Of a stretch of DNA of 64,000 nucleotides, positions 1-10,027 are shown piece by piece. How positions within the stretch are numbered: the first letter of the stretch is position 1; each line of letters opens with the position of its first letter. The notes beneath the pieces were generated by a model, which was not told the DNA's origin, did no database searches, and was given only the letters and a program-made list of their open reading frames with translations. Source of the stretch: Candidatus Rokuibacteriota bacterium (GTDB lineage: Bacteria > Methylomirabilota > Methylomirabilia > Rokubacteriales > CSP1-6); assembly GCA_030647435.1 (NCBI GenBank), contig JAUSJX010000152.1, positions 1 through 64,000 on the forward strand, written 5' to 3'. The position numbers and the translations under genes were made by a program.

Positions 1-1
1 G

Positions 2-160
2 CCCTACGCCATCGCGTACGTGACGCTCGACGAAGGCGTGACGATGATGACCAACCTCGTCGACTGCGATCTCGACGCCATCCGGATCGGCCAGCGCGTC
101 AGGCTCGTGTTCAAGCCCACCGAAGGCGGGCCGCCCGTACCCACCTTCACGCCCGCCTGA
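2..160 (+). CDS. DUF35-type OB-fold protein, C-terminal part
   Basis: The reading frame is open from the left edge and stops at 158-160, leaving the last 52 residues. The visible motif TMMTNLVDCD followed by a short basic/hydrophobic strand and a PxFTPA end is typical of the OB-fold half of DUF35 proteins. These usually have an N-terminal zinc ribbon and sit next to thiolase or acetyl-CoA acetyltransferase genes, acting as partner subunits in acyl-CoA pathways. The zinc ribbon would lie outside the window. The assignment rests on a short stretch but fits the acyl-CoA-rich surroundings. Confidence 0.7.
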   Translation, partial: PYAIAYVTLDEGVTMMTNLVDCDLDAIRIGQRVRLVFKPTEGGPPVPTFTPA

Positions 161-203
161 TCGGCGGGCGCCGCTCCCCGCCCTCTATCAAGCTCGGGCA
201 TAG

Positions 204-1388
204 TCAGAACTTCTCCCCAGCTCCGCCGCCGCCGAACTTCCCTCCGCCGCCGGTGAAGTCTTTCTCTTGAGCGGCGGGCCGAGACGCCGCCGACGTGAAG
301 GCGGCGACTACCGGGACGACCTGGAGCGCGTGCTGCCGCCGCTCGTCCGAGAACAGGGGGTCGGCTGTGAAGCCCGCGATGTCTCCCGCCGGCGCGCGCC
401 GGAGCGCCCGCTCAACGGCCAGGGTGAGGATGACGAGCGCCGCGCCGGAGAGAATCAGCATCGCCCAGAGCGGCGCGATGTGGACGTAGTGTCGCAGCGT
501 GACGAGCGACAGGGCGAGGAGCACGATTCCGGTGTCGAGGAGGAAGGTCCTCCTCGATCTTGCGCCCCACGCCAAGATCGCCAGCGGGCCGGCGGCGGTC
601 GCGAGGGCCGATAGAGCGACAAGGCCCCGCGATGGGGCGATGCGCCTCGCGGCGAATCGCCCGAGATCCTCCAGAAGATGCTTATCGAGGGAGTACACGT
701 TGACGGCAGCGTACGCGGCCACGATCCCTGCGACGACGAGGACTGCCGCCGCGCGCCGATGAGACGGCGCCCAGGAGGCCTCGTCCAACCGACGAGCGGC
801 CAAGCCGGCCAGCGCCGCGCCGACCAGAACCCAAAGAACGCGCCCGTACGGCAGCCGTCCGAGGAAGAGGAACAGCGAGACGGCCGACAACGCGGCAAAG
901 AGCGGACTCCCCCATCGCCGGCAGCCCGCGGCCCACGCGAGAAAAGTCGCGATGAGGATCGCGTCGATAGCGTCGTCGAAACGCATCATCATGGTCTCGA
1001 GGAGGAAAAGCCCGAACCCGACGATGAGGAAGCCAACTCCCAGGAACGACGCCGCCCCAGCCGCGCCCCGCCTTGCGAACCGTGGCGATGCCTCCAGCCA
1101 GTCAGCCGCGACGAGCGCCGCGCCGGCGAACAGGAACAGCAAGGCCTGGTGCCCGATCTTGCCCGGTCGGAACGCGATCGAGAAAGCCTCAAAGGCGCAG
1201 AGGATGACGGCCGTGACCACGCAGGCGGTCAGCACGCGCCACACCGCCGACGGCGTGACGCAAGGATCGGGGAATGCCCTGCGGATCGCATGGTCGGTCG
1301 GCTCGTCGATGGCCCCGACCCGCAGCCAGCCCTGCGCGGCTTCGTGCACCTCCGCGGCCCGCTCCCAAGCGGCCGAGTTCTGCCTCAT
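204..1388 (-). CDS. polytopic membrane protein of unknown function
   Basis: Predicted protein of 394 residues. I chose the start at 1388 because its ATG overlaps the stop codon of the upstream membrane protein (ATGA). A longer frame reaches 1628 but would run deep into that gene. The first 45 or so residues are soluble and acidic; about ten hydrophobic segments follow. The C-terminus is a glycine/phenylalanine-rich tail (GGGGKFGGGG), seen on some uncharacterised bacterial membrane proteins encoded beside DUF2157 proteins. Translational coupling suggests the two work together in the inner membrane. No catalytic motif is visible and the function is unknown. Confidence 0.7.
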   Translation of the reverse strand: MRQNSAAWERAAEVHEAAQGWLRVGAIDEPTDHAIRRAFPDPCVTPSAVWRVLTACVVTAVILCAFEAFSIAFRPGKIGHQALLFLFAGAALVAADWLEASPRFARRGAAGAASFLGVGFLIVGFGLFLLETMMMRFDDAIDAILIATFLAWAAGCRRWGSPLFAALSAVSLFLFLGRLPYGRVLWVLVGAALAGLAARRLDEASWAPSHRRAAAVLVVAGIVAAYAAVNVYSLDKHLLEDLGRFAARRIAPSRGLVALSALATAAGPLAILAWGARSRRTFLLDTGIVLLALSLVTLRHYVHIAPLWAMLILSGAALVILTLAVERALRRAPAGDIAGFTADPLFSDERRQHALQVVPVVAAFTSAASRPAAQEKDFTGGGGKFGGGGAGEKF

Positions 1389-2359
1389 CGCTCCTTCATC
1401 CTTCGATGAGCGGCGAAGATGAAAGCGAGCACTCCTAAGCCCAGGAGAGCGGCGAGAAGGAATGGGAGGCCGCTCACCTTTCCGCCGTAGCGAAACGGCT
1501 CGAAGAGGACCCGCAGGAGGCCGATATACGCCGCCACGACTCCTTGCGCGAAGTAGAGGGAGCGGCCGAGATGGAAGGAGAGCCACATGACGACGCCCGC
1601 CACCACGAGAAGCGCGGCGAGCCACCAACCCCAGGCAGACCCGTCATCGAGGACTCCGGAGAGAAGCGCGCCGAGGAGCAAAAGGAGTCCCGCATTGGCG
1701 AAGACTTCCTCGAAGTGGAGCTTCCGCTTCAGCAGAACGGAGAGCGCCGCTGCCGCCACGTAAAGCGCGCCCAGCGCGATGGCGTTCCTACGCAAGCGGC
1801 CCGCATCGGCCGCCCAGAGCGAGCCGGATATCAGACTGAGCGAGACGCCCCGCCAGGCGGCGAGCGTCGTGAGGGCGAGGCCGAGGACAGTCCGCGAATC
1901 CCACACGTACGCCGCCGCGAGATAGACCGCCCCGACGACCAGGAGGTGGTGCGCCCAATTGGGCCCCAGCACCGTGAACTGCACCTCGACGTACGCCACT
2001 TCCGAAGCGAAGAGGAGGAGGCCCAGGAGGAGGATGTAGTCGAAGGCCACGTTCGGGGACTGGACCTCTCCCCACGAAAAGGGCGCCGCCTTGCGAATCA
2101 CCCAGACGAGACAGGCGGCCGCGGCAAGGCCGATTCCGATGGCGACGGCCCACGGCCCGATCTCGCGGTGGTGCTCCTTGACGAGGAGCCCGACTCCTGT
2201 CGTCAGGAGGAGGACGCCGACGTAGAGGAGCGCCCTGATCTCGAGGCGGATGGAGACGAGCTTCCGCTGGGCCACGCGGTCGAAGAGGGCGGCCTGCCCG
2301 CCGGAGAGGACATTCTCCGCTCTCAGGCGGGCGATCGCGCTCACGACATCCGGGTTCAT
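1385..2359 (-). CDS. DUF2157-like membrane protein
   Basis: Protein of 324 residues. The N-terminal 45 residues are soluble and helical (start MNPDVVSAIARLRAE), as in DUF2157 proteins. About eight to nine hydrophobic membrane segments follow, beginning with the stretch around ALLYVGVLLLTTGVG. Its stop overlaps the start of the next membrane protein by four bases, so the pair is probably one transcript. DUF2157 has no established function. The call rests on overall architecture. Confidence 0.65.
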   Translation of the reverse strand: MNPDVVSAIARLRAENVLSGGQAALFDRVAQRKLVSIRLEIRALLYVGVLLLTTGVGLLVKEHHREIGPWAVAIGIGLAAAACLVWVIRKAAPFSWGEVQSPNVAFDYILLLGLLLFASEVAYVEVQFTVLGPNWAHHLLVVGAVYLAAAYVWDSRTVLGLALTTLAAWRGVSLSLISGSLWAADAGRLRRNAIALGALYVAAAALSVLLKRKLHFEEVFANAGLLLLLGALLSGVLDDGSAWGWWLAALLVVAGVVMWLSFHLGRSLYFAQGVVAAYIGLLRVLFEPFRYGGKVSGLPFLLAALLGLGVLAFIFAAHRRMKER

Positions 2360-2379
2360 ATCTCGGCCTTATCTACCGT

Positions 2380-3243
2380 CTAGGCAAGGCGCAGGGCTCC
2401 ACCGCTCAGCACGAATGCGCCGTCCTGGCCTCTCGCATCGAAGGCGAAGGCCTTGCCCTCCGCAGCTTCGGCCACGCGCAGGGTGAAGTGTCCGGGCAGG
2501 GGCACCATGCCCGTGAAGCGCGCGCTCAGTCGTCGCACCGCGCGGGGGTCGGCGGCCAGATGCCCGAGGACTCGCGAGACGGCGAGGGCGAGGGTGGCGG
2601 TGCCGTGCAAGATGATATCCGGGAGCCCGGCGGCGCGGGCGACGGCGACGTCGGTGTGGATCGGGTTCCAGATGCGCGCGCACTCCGTGTAGACGTGGGC
2701 GAGCGCGGCAGGCACCGCCACGGGAAGCTCGACGGCGCCTGCCGGCATCTCGAGTCCGCCGCGCACTTCAGGCCGGAAGCCGGAGTCCTCTCCCTCGAAC
2801 CCGACGTCGCGATAGACACTCCCGTAGTCCGTGGTGCTGACCGGCCGCCCCTCGGCGTCGACGGTCTCCTGGCGGACGGTCATGAGCGTGCCCGCGCGCC
2901 GGTGCGCGAGCCCCGTCACACGCGCGCAGGTGGAGAGCCTGTCCCCCGCGCGCGGCGGGCGATGCAGGGTGAGGTCGTGGGTGGCGTGGACACCGCGGAT
3001 CGCGATCTCCTCCTGGGTAGCCCGCTCGCGGAGGGCGAGCATCGCCGGCCACTCGTAGCAGACGGGGAAGAGCGGGTGGGCGGCCGGCCCACCGGAAGCG
3101 AGCGTGTCGTAGTAGCGCGCGTCCGTCTCGCCGAGGCCCGCCGCGTAAGCCATGAGCCACCGGGCGTCGATGTCGTGCGCGATGGGTCCAACGGTGACGC
3201 CGACGATGTCGCGGGAGAGCGCGAGCGATCTCGCCATGGTCAT
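2380..3243 (-). CDS. MaoC-family double-hotdog protein
   Basis: Protein of 287 residues, the usual size for a two-hotdog MaoC-like hydratase of the mesaconyl-CoA hydratase/HTD2 type. Residues 1-145 match an N-terminal FAS1-type hotdog and 165-287 the C-terminal one. In the latter the hydratase signature appears as RIWNPIHTD followed by DIILHGT. The catalytic histidine is present, but the aspartate that normally lies two residues before Asn-Pro is replaced by Ile. The start at 3243 is supported by a four-base overlap with the upstream CoA-transferase stop, which also suggests the two act on the same acyl-CoA. Whether it is an active hydratase is uncertain. Confidence 0.8.
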   Translation of the reverse strand: MTMARSLALSRDIVGVTVGPIAHDIDARWLMAYAAGLGETDARYYDTLASGGPAAHPLFPVCYEWPAMLALRERATQEEIAIRGVHATHDLTLHRPPRAGDRLSTCARVTGLAHRRAGTLMTVRQETVDAEGRPVSTTDYGSVYRDVGFEGEDSGFRPEVRGGLEMPAGAVELPVAVPAALAHVYTECARIWNPIHTDVAVARAAGLPDIILHGTATLALAVSRVLGHLAADPRAVRRLSARFTGMVPLPGHFTLRVAEAAEGKAFAFDARGQDGAFVLSGGALRLA

Positions 3244-4436
3244 CGCGCCTGTGCCGTGGCGCCCGAGGCGAGCATGTCGTCAATCTCGGGCTGGTTGAAC
3301 CCGGCCTCGCGCAGCACCTCGACGCTGTGCTCGCCCAAGCGCGGCTGGAGGCGCCGGATCTCGCCGGGCGTCCGGCTGTACGTCGTGGGGATGTCGGGCA
3401 TGCGCAGCGTGCCCTCGCTCGGATGCTCGACGACCTTCCAGAAGCCGGTTGCCTCGAGCTGCGGGTCGGCGAGAAGAGACTCGAGCGTGTTCACGACGGT
3501 CGCCGGCACGCTCGCGCGCTCGAGCGCCTGGAGCCACTCGGCCGACGTGCGCGTGGCGACGATCTTGCCCAGCTCCTCGTATAGCACCTTGATGTTCGCC
3601 AGCCGCGATTCGAGCGTCGTGAAGCGCGGGTCGTCCTGCAGCTCGGGGCGCCCCGCGATCTGGAAGAACGTCCGCCAGTGCGCGTCGGTGTAGGGCACCA
3701 CGGCGAGATGGCCGTCCTTCGTGCGGAACGGGCGCCGCCAGCGGCTGAGGATGCGCTTGTAGCCGGCGCTCTCGAGCGGCGGGATGAACGTCTCGCCGTA
3801 GAGATGCTCGACCATGACGTACGCGGCGACGGTTTCCATCATCGGCACCTCGATGGCCTGCCCCAGGCCGGAGCGCTCGCGCTCGAACAGGCCCGCCAGG
3901 ACCGAGGAGAGCACGGCGAGCGAGCTGGTCTTGTCTGCGACGATCGTCGGGACGTAGCGCGGCTCGCCCGCGATGAAAGCCTGGAGCGACGCGAGGCCGG
4001 CGGCCGCCTGGATGACGTCGTCGTAGGCGGGCTTGTTGCCGTACGGGCCACGCGCCCGGAAGCCGTACGTCGCGCAGTAGACGAGCCGCGGGTTGACGGC
4101 CCGGAACGCCTCGTAGTGGAGGCCGAGGCGCGCCGCCGGCTCGGGGCGGAAGTTGTGCAGCATCGCGTCCGCCGTGGACGCGAGCCGCAGCAGTGCGGCG
4201 CGGCCGGCGTTCTGCTTGAGGTCGAGGACGAGGCTGCGCTTGTTGCGGTTGCAGGCGAGGAAGAACGCCGCCATGCCCGGGTGGCGCGCGGGTCCCAGCC
4301 GGCGGGTCGTGTCGCCTTCGGGCGGCTCGACCTTGATGACGTCGGCGCCCAGGTCGCCCAGCGTCTGGGTCGCCCATGGGCCCAGCACGACCGTGGTGAC
4401 GTCGAGAACGCGAACGCCCGCGAGAGGTCCTGGCAT
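3240..4436 (-). CDS. CaiB/BaiF family III CoA-transferase
   Basis: Protein of 398 residues, typical family length. The start at 4436 gives the conserved N-terminus MPGPLAGVRVLDV; an upstream in-frame extension is not conserved-looking. Family features are the GADVIKVEPPEGD loop, the RNKRSLVLDLK stretch and Asp139 in KPAYDDVIQA, the position of the acyl-anhydride-forming aspartate. It should move CoA between organic acids. The four-base overlap with the MaoC gene downstream marks a two-gene unit. The substrate cannot be read from sequence. Confidence 0.9.
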   Translation of the reverse strand: MPGPLAGVRVLDVTTVVLGPWATQTLGDLGADVIKVEPPEGDTTRRLGPARHPGMAAFFLACNRNKRSLVLDLKQNAGRAALLRLASTADAMLHNFRPEPAARLGLHYEAFRAVNPRLVYCATYGFRARGPYGNKPAYDDVIQAAAGLASLQAFIAGEPRYVPTIVADKTSSLAVLSSVLAGLFERERSGLGQAIEVPMMETVAAYVMVEHLYGETFIPPLESAGYKRILSRWRRPFRTKDGHLAVVPYTDAHWRTFFQIAGRPELQDDPRFTTLESRLANIKVLYEELGKIVATRTSAEWLQALERASVPATVVNTLESLLADPQLEATGFWKVVEHPSEGTLRMPDIPTTYSRTPGEIRRLQPRLGEHSVEVLREAGFNQPEIDDMLASGATAQAR

Positions 4437-4555
4437 GAGGAGTCCTTGGAACGGCGGGGTGAGCTTAGACGAACGCGGCCCGTCGTGTCCATCCGAAATC
4501 GCTTCGCCTCCCGGTTCCGTCATGTCCGCGCGCGGAGGTGCTACCATCTGGCGCT

Positions 4556-5803
4556 GTGCCGCCCGACCTCCGCGACGCGCCCGCGCCGCCGCGCCGATGG
4601 CTCCTCCTCGCGCTATTGACCGTGGCGTACGGGATGGGCGCCTTCGGCATTCTCGGTGTCTCGCCGCTCTTGCCGAGCCTCGTCGAGGGCTTCCGCCTCA
4701 CGCGCCTCGACGTCGCGTTCGTCGTGCCGTCCGTCTACCTCGGCGGCCTGCTCTTCTCGCTCCCGGCGGGGCATCTCGCCGATCGCTGGGGCGTGCGGCC
4801 GACCTTCCTCGGCGGCCTCGCCCTGGGCTCAGCAGGGCTCGCGCTGGCCGCGGCGGCGCCGCGCTTCGGGATATTCCTCGCCTGTATCTTCCTGGCCGGC
4901 GTCGGCTGGAGTGTGGTCAACCCCGTGCTGGGCAAGGCCATCGTCGATCTCTTCCCGGCGGGCGAACGCGGCGTCGCGATGGGGATCAAGCAGATGGGGC
5001 TGACGGTGGGCGGCGTCATCTCCGCGCTCGTGCTGCCGCGCATCGCCGCCGTCCTCGGCTGGCGCGCCGCCGTCGTTGCCTGCGCGGTCATGATGGGCGC
5101 GCCCGTGCTCGCGAGCTGGCGGCCGCTCGCGCCCCTGGCCGTCGCGCGCCCGGGCGAGGGTGGGGAATCGAGCGCCGCGCCGGCGGGTAATTGGTGGTGG
5201 CTCCGGCGGCCCGCGCTTCTGATGCTGTTCGGCGCCGGCGTCGCGCTCGGGATGGTGCAATCGGCGGTGCTGAGCTACCTGCCGCTCTACGGTGTGGAGG
5301 CGCTGGGCTTCACGGCGATCGCGGCGGGCGCGCTCGTGGCCTCGGCGCAGGCGGGCGGCGCCGCGGCGCGCCTGGGGCTGGGCGCGGCGAGCGACCGGTG
5401 GCTGGGGGGGCGCCGGCCTCTGTGGCTCGTGCTCTCCTCGGTGATCGCCGCCGTCATTTTCACCTCGTACGCCGTGGCGCCCACGCCCCGGCCCGCGGCG
5501 GCGATGGCGCTGGCGTTTCTGGCGGGCATCGGCGCGCACGGATGGGTGGGGATCTACTTCATCGCGAGCGCCGAGGCCGGCGGGCCGCGCCAGTCGGGTC
5601 TGCTCAGCGGCGTGGCGTTCACGGCGATCGTGGTGGGCCTGATGCTGGGGGCGCCGGTCTTCGGCGTGGTGCTGGAGGCGCGCGATTCCTACGGCGCAGC
5701 GTGGGCGGTCTTCGCCGCGCTCTCTGCGCTGGTGGCCCTGCTCATGGCGCTGGCGGGCGGCGCGATCCATCGCGAGTGCGAGCGCGCGAGGGGCGGGGCC
5801 TGA
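4556..5803 (+). CDS. MFS transporter
   Basis: About 415 residues with twelve apparent transmembrane segments. The major-facilitator loop 2-3 motif appears as [11 protein letters not shown]. The frame opens at a GTG at 4538. I prefer the GTG at 4556 because a GGAGG lies just upstream (4534-4538), though its spacing is long, so the start is uncertain. It is divergent from the CaiB/MaoC pair and is followed by catabolic enzymes, so it may carry an organic anion or amide substrate. MFS specificity cannot be inferred from this sequence. Confidence 0.85.
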   Translation: MPPDLRDAPAPPRRWLLLALLTVAYGMGAFGILGVSPLLPSLVEGFRLTRLDVAFVVPSVYLGGLLFSLPAGHLADRWGVRPTFLGGLALGSAGLALAAAAPRFGIFLACIFLAGVGWSVVNPVLGKAIVDLFPAGERGVAMGIKQMGLTVGGVISALVLPRIAAVLGWRAAVVACAVMMGAPVLASWRPLAPLAVARPGEGGESSAAPAGNWWWLRRPALLMLFGAGVALGMVQSAVLSYLPLYGVEALGFTAIAAGALVASAQAGGAAARLGLGAASDRWLGGRRPLWLVLSSVIAAVIFTSYAVAPTPRPAAAMALAFLAGIGAHGWVGIYFIASAEAGGPRQSGLLSGVAFTAIVVGLMLGAPVFGVVLEARDSYGAAWAVFAALSALVALLMALAGGAIHRECERARGGA

Positions 5804-5881
5804 TCGCCCGGCTGCGCCGAGCGGGCGCTTGCGCCGGAACGCAGTTAGGCTACAATCGCCCGGAAACGCAAGGAGGAGACA

Positions 5882-7342
5882 GTGCCCATGCCCACCACAC
5901 CGTTCCGTTCGGCGAAGGAGCTGGCGGCCGAGATCCGCCGGAAGAAGATCGGCTGCCTCGAGCTGCTGGATCTCTACCTCTCGCGCGTCGAGAAGCACAA
6001 TCCGGCGCTCAACGCCATCATCGCCACCGACGTCGAGGGCGCGCGCAAGCGGGCCCGGGCCGCCGACCGCGCGCTCGCGCGCAAGCAGGTGTGGGGGCCG
6101 CTCCACGGCGTGCCGATGACGATCAAGGAGTCCTACGACGTCGTCGGCATGCCGACCACGTGGGGCGTGCCCGAGCTGAAGGACAACTTCCCGCCGCGCA
6201 ACGCGCTTGCCGTCGACCGCCTCCTCGGCGCGGGCGTGGTGCTCTTCGGCAAGACGAACGTGCCGATCTACCTCGCCGACTGGCAGAGCTACAACGCGAT
6301 CTACGGCACGACCAACAACCCGTGGGACCTGTCGAAGGTGCCGGGGGGATCCTCGGGCGGCTCGGCGGCGGCGCTCGCCGCGGGGCTGACCGGCATCGAC
6401 GCGGGCAGCGACATCGGCTCGTCCATCCGGAACCCCGCCCACTACTGCGGCGTCTACGGCCACAAGCCGACATTCGGCGTCGTCCCGCCGCGGGGCCAGG
6501 CGCTGCCTGGGCGTCTCGCGCAGGGCGACATCTCCGTCATCGGCCCGCTGGGGCGGAGCGCCGAGGATCTCGAGATCGGGCTCGCGGTCATGGCGGGGCC
6601 CGACGAGATCGACGCGGCCGGGTACAGGCTCACGCTGCCGGCGCCCCGGCAGAAGGCGCTCCGCGACTTCAAGGTCGCCGTCATGCTGACCGACCCCAAC
6701 TCCGAGGTGGACGCCGAGGTGCAGGCGAGGGTCCAGGCGGTGGCGGACTTCCTTGCGAAGAAGAAGGCGCGCGTCAGCGACAGGGCGCGGCCGGACATCG
6801 ACACGAGCGAGGCCCAGCGCGTCTACATCCACCTGCTGCGCGCTGCGACGTCCGGCCGCCAGACGCAGGAGGAGTTCGACAAGAACGTCCAGGCCGTGCG
6901 CGGCTTGAGCGCGAACGACGCGAGCTACTACGCGCGCATGCTCCGCGGCAATACCGGCTCGCACCGCGACTGGCTCGCGGCCAACGAGGCGCGGCACAAG
7001 ATGCGCTGGAAGTGGGCCGAGTTCTTCAAGCAGTACGACCTGCTCCTCTGCCCGGCGGCGGCGTCGGCGGCTTTCCCGCACGACCAGCAGGGCGAGCGCT
7101 GGGAGCGGACCATCGAGGTCAACGGCCACCGCGTGCCCACCACCGACCAGCTCTTCTGGGCCGGCTACTCGGGCATGGCGTATCTGCCATCCACGGTGGC
7201 ACCGGCCGGTTTCACCAAGGCGGGGCTGCCGGTGGGCGTGCAGATCATCGGCCCGCAGTACGGCGACCGCGTGTGCATCCACATGGCGCGGCTGCTCGAG
7301 CGCGAGTACCAGGGTTTCGTTCCCCCGCCGGACTACGCATGA
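5882..7342 (+). CDS. amidase signature family hydrolase
   Basis: Protein of 486 residues with the full amidase-signature core: Lys82 (GVPMTIKES), the Gly/Ser-rich loop PGGSSGGS with cis-Ser157, and nucleophile Ser181 in GSDIGSSIR. This Ser-cisSer-Lys triad hydrolyses amide bonds. An AGGAGG at 5871-5876 precedes two possible starts, GTG 5882 and ATG 5888. The protein has no signal peptide and should be cytoplasmic. Its stop lies next to the aldo/keto reductase start, so the genes are probably co-transcribed. It could be a GatA-like amidase by family, but no gatB or gatC neighbours exist, so a catabolic role is more likely. Confidence 0.9.
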   Translation: MPMPTTPFRSAKELAAEIRRKKIGCLELLDLYLSRVEKHNPALNAIIATDVEGARKRARAADRALARKQVWGPLHGVPMTIKESYDVVGMPTTWGVPELKDNFPPRNALAVDRLLGAGVVLFGKTNVPIYLADWQSYNAIYGTTNNPWDLSKVPGGSSGGSAAALAAGLTGIDAGSDIGSSIRNPAHYCGVYGHKPTFGVVPPRGQALPGRLAQGDISVIGPLGRSAEDLEIGLAVMAGPDEIDAAGYRLTLPAPRQKALRDFKVAVMLTDPNSEVDAEVQARVQAVADFLAKKKARVSDRARPDIDTSEAQRVYIHLLRAATSGRQTQEEFDKNVQAVRGLSANDASYYARMLRGNTGSHRDWLAANEARHKMRWKWAEFFKQYDLLLCPAAASAAFPHDQQGERWERTIEVNGHRVPTTDQLFWAGYSGMAYLPSTVAPAGFTKAGLPVGVQIIGPQYGDRVCIHMARLLEREYQGFVPPPDYA

Positions 7343-7356
7343 GCGAGGATCGTCCA

Positions 7357-8343
7357 ATGGAACATCGCACGCTTGGGAAGAGCGGACTCCGCGTCTCGGC
7401 CATGGGGCTCGGCCTGATGTCCATGTCCGGCACCTACGGCAAGAGCGACGACGAGCAGTCCATCCGCGTCATCCACGCCGCCCTCGACCGTGGCGTCGAC
7501 TTCCTCGACTCCTCGGACATGTACGGCTGGGGGCAGAACGAGACGCTGCTCGGTCGCGCCCTCAAGGGACGGCGGAAGGGCGTCGTGGTCGCCACCAAGT
7601 TCGGCAATGTCCAGAACCCGGACGGCAAGGGCAACCTCGTGGACGGCAGGCCAGGGTATGTGGCCCAAGCCTGCGACGCGAGCCTCAAGCGGCTCGGCGT
7701 TGACGTCATCGATCTCTACTACCAGCATCGCGTGGACCCCAAGGTGCCCATCGAGGAGACCGTCGGCGCCATGGCGCGGCTCATCGAGCGTGGGAAAGTC
7801 CGGCACCTGGGTCTGTCAGAAGCCGCGCCCGAGACGATACGGCGAGGGCATGCCGTCCACCCGATCGCCGCCGTGCAGAGCGAGTACTCGTTGCTCTACC
7901 GCCAGCCGGCGGAGGACAGCATCGCCACCTGCCGCGCGCTCGGCATCGGCTACGTCGCCTACTCGCCGCTGGGGCGCGGACTCCTCTCCGCGACGATCAA
8001 GCGCACGGCCGACATCCCGGAGGACGACCGCCGCCGGCAGCACCCGCGCTTCCAGGACGCCAACCTCGACCACAACATGGCGCTGGTGGCCCGCATCGCG
8101 GAGATCGCTTCGAGCAAAGGCTGCACGCCCTCCCAGCTCGCGCTGGCGTGGCTGCTCGCGCAGGGCGCGGACATCGTGCCCATCCCCGGAACCAAGCGCC
8201 TCGAGTATCTCGAAGAGAACCTGGGCGCGCTCGCGGTGGCGCTGACCCGCGACGACCTGGCGCGCCTCGACGAGGCCATGCCGCCCGGCGCGGCCAAGGG
8301 CACGCGCTACCCCGAGGCACAGATGAAAGCCGTCCAGCTCTAG
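7357..8343 (+). CDS. aldo/keto reductase
   Basis: Protein of 328 residues from ATG 7357, which has a GAGGA site eight bases upstream. An earlier ATG at 7339 overlaps the amidase stop and is the alternative. The catalytic tetrad is visible: Asp51, Tyr56 (DSSDMYGWG), Lys81 (VVATKFGN) and His124 (YYQHRVD). The late [13 protein letters not shown] motif is typical of the AKR13-like bacterial group. It should reduce or oxidise a carbonyl/alcohol with NADPH. It is in line with the amidase and the downstream dehydrogenase. Confidence 0.92.
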   Translation: MEHRTLGKSGLRVSAMGLGLMSMSGTYGKSDDEQSIRVIHAALDRGVDFLDSSDMYGWGQNETLLGRALKGRRKGVVVATKFGNVQNPDGKGNLVDGRPGYVAQACDASLKRLGVDVIDLYYQHRVDPKVPIEETVGAMARLIERGKVRHLGLSEAAPETIRRGHAVHPIAAVQSEYSLLYRQPAEDSIATCRALGIGYVAYSPLGRGLLSATIKRTADIPEDDRRRQHPRFQDANLDHNMALVARIAEIASSKGCTPSQLALAWLLAQGADIVPIPGTKRLEYLEENLGALAVALTRDDLARLDEAMPPGAAKGTRYPEAQMKAVQL

Positions 8344-8359
8344 GAGGGCGATCCCGACC

Positions 8360-9223
8360 ATGGCCAAGCGGCGCGTGGTGTTGACCGGGGCGGCGGGTTA
8401 CGTCGCCCAGCGCATGTTCAAGGAACTGGGCGAGCGGTGGGACCTCGTGCCGATCGACGTCCGCCCGACCACGCGCGACGGCAAGCCGGTGCCCGGCCTC
8501 GTGGTCGCCGACCTCACGAATCCCGACCGTAACGCGTACCGGCAGCACTTCAAGGGCGCCGACGCCGTCATCCACTGCGGCTTCGTCAGCGCCCCGGGCC
8601 TGGACGCGACCACCTGGCAGGATAACGGCGACGCCAAGTTCTGGGCCGAGCACAAGAACATCGCACTCGCCTACAACGTGTACCGGACGGCGCTCGAGGA
8701 GGGCGTCCGCCGCGTCGTCGTCGCCTCCTCCAATCACGCCGCCGACTACTACGAGCGGCTGATCTGGGCGGGCAAGATGGAGATGGTGACGCCGGACATG
8801 CCGCACCGGTCGGACAACTGGTACGGCTGGGCCAAGGCGGCCTACGAGCTGCTGGGCTTCGTCTTCGCCACCGGCAAGGTAGACGGCCGCAAGCTCGAGA
8901 TCGTCCAGTGGCGCATCGGCGGCCCGCGCGACGACGACATCGACCAGGTCAAGCCGGGCGACATCAAGGTCATGCACCGGGCCCTCGGCGCCTATCTCTC
9001 GCGCCGGGATCAAATCCAGCAGGCCATCCGCATGGTCGAGGCGGAGAACATCGCCGACGCGCACGGCGTGCCGTTTCTCATCGTCTACGGCATCAGCGGC
9101 AACACGCACCGCTTCTGGAGCATCGCCAACGCGCGCGAGAAGATCGGCTACGCGCCGGAAGACGACAGCCAGGTCAACTTCGCCGACAAGATCGCCGCGA
9201 TCGCGCGCGCCGCGAAGCGATAG
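8360..9223 (+). CDS. NAD-dependent epimerase/dehydratase family protein
   Basis: Protein of 287 residues with an N-terminal Rossmann motif (VLTGAAGYVA, residues 7-16) and an extended-SDR active site Tyr155-x3-Lys159 (NWYGWAKAAYE). An AGGAGG lies ten or so bases before the ATG. The serine around VVASSN completes the triad. Extended SDRs act on nucleotide sugars or other hydroxy compounds. The substrate here is unknown. It closes the four-gene rightward unit begun by the transporter. Confidence 0.88.
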   Translation: MAKRRVVLTGAAGYVAQRMFKELGERWDLVPIDVRPTTRDGKPVPGLVVADLTNPDRNAYRQHFKGADAVIHCGFVSAPGLDATTWQDNGDAKFWAEHKNIALAYNVYRTALEEGVRRVVVASSNHAADYYERLIWAGKMEMVTPDMPHRSDNWYGWAKAAYELLGFVFATGKVDGRKLEIVQWRIGGPRDDDIDQVKPGDIKVMHRALGAYLSRRDQIQQAIRMVEAENIADAHGVPFLIVYGISGNTHRFWSIANAREKIGYAPEDDSQVNFADKIAAIARAAKR

Positions 9224-9245
9224 CGGCCGGGCCCCGGAAGGCACC

Positions 9246-10027
9246 ATGACGAGCCCGAGCCACCGCGACATGATCCTCGATCAGTTCAGCCGCCAGGCCG
9301 ACCGTTCTCGACCGCCCCCGGGATCATGGACGAGCAGGCGCTGCGGCAGATCGTCGAGTTCACCGACGCGGGCCCCTAGGACACCGTCCTCGACGTCGTC
9401 TGCGGCGGCGGCATCATCGTCTGCGCGCTCGCCAAAGTCGTCCGCCACGCGACGGGCATCGATCTCACGCCGGCGATGCTCGTGCGCGCGCGAGCGCTCG
9501 CCGCGGAGAAGAAGCTCACGAACGTCAGCTGGAAGCAGGGCGACGTCCTGCCGCTGCCGTACGCCGACGGCTCCTTCTCCCTCGTGACCTCACGCTTCGC
9601 CTTCCGCCACTTCCTCGACCCCAAGGCCCCGCTCGCCGAGATGAAGCGCGTCTACGCGCCGGGCGGGAGGGTGGCCGTGATCGACACCGAGGCCTCGCCC
9701 GACGCCGCCAAGGCCGCCGAGTTCAACCGGATGGAAAAGCTCCGCGACCCCTCGCACGTGCGCGCCATGCCGCTCACGGAGCTCACGGGCCTGTTCGCCC
9801 CGGCGGGGCTGCCGGCCCCGCGCGTGAGCGGCTACGGCCTCGAGAGCAACCTGGAGAGCCTGCTCGGGCGCTCCTTCCCGCTGCCGGGCGACGCCGACAA
9901 GATCCGCGAGATCTTCACCGCCTCGCTCGGCGACGACCGCCTCGGCATCCCGCTGGCGCGCGCCGGCGAGCGCCTCCGCTATGCCTACCCCGTCGCCATC
10001 CTGGTGGCCGACAAGCCCGCCGCGTAG
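9246..10027 (+). pseudogene. class I SAM methyltransferase, frameshifted with internal stop
   Basis: A UbiE-like methyltransferase is spread over two frames. It begins at ATG 9246 (TSPSHRDMILDQFSRQA). One base appears lost near 9302, after which the reading continues as GIMDEQALRQIVEFTDAGP. A TAG stop at 9377-9379 then interrupts it where a Glu codon is expected before DTVLDV. The SAM motif CGGG and the later GGRVAVIDTE motif follow in the second frame through 10027. Two independent lesions suggest a real pseudogene rather than a single sequencing error. It lies just left of the cassette-like region. Confidence 0.8.

Noticed and set aside
4829-7357. 842-codon open frame on the minus strand and a 1050-codon plus-strand frame (5191-8343)
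   Set aside because: Both are high-GC shadow frames over the transporter and amidase. Only the part of the plus-strand frame from 7339 onward is a gene, the aldo/keto reductase.
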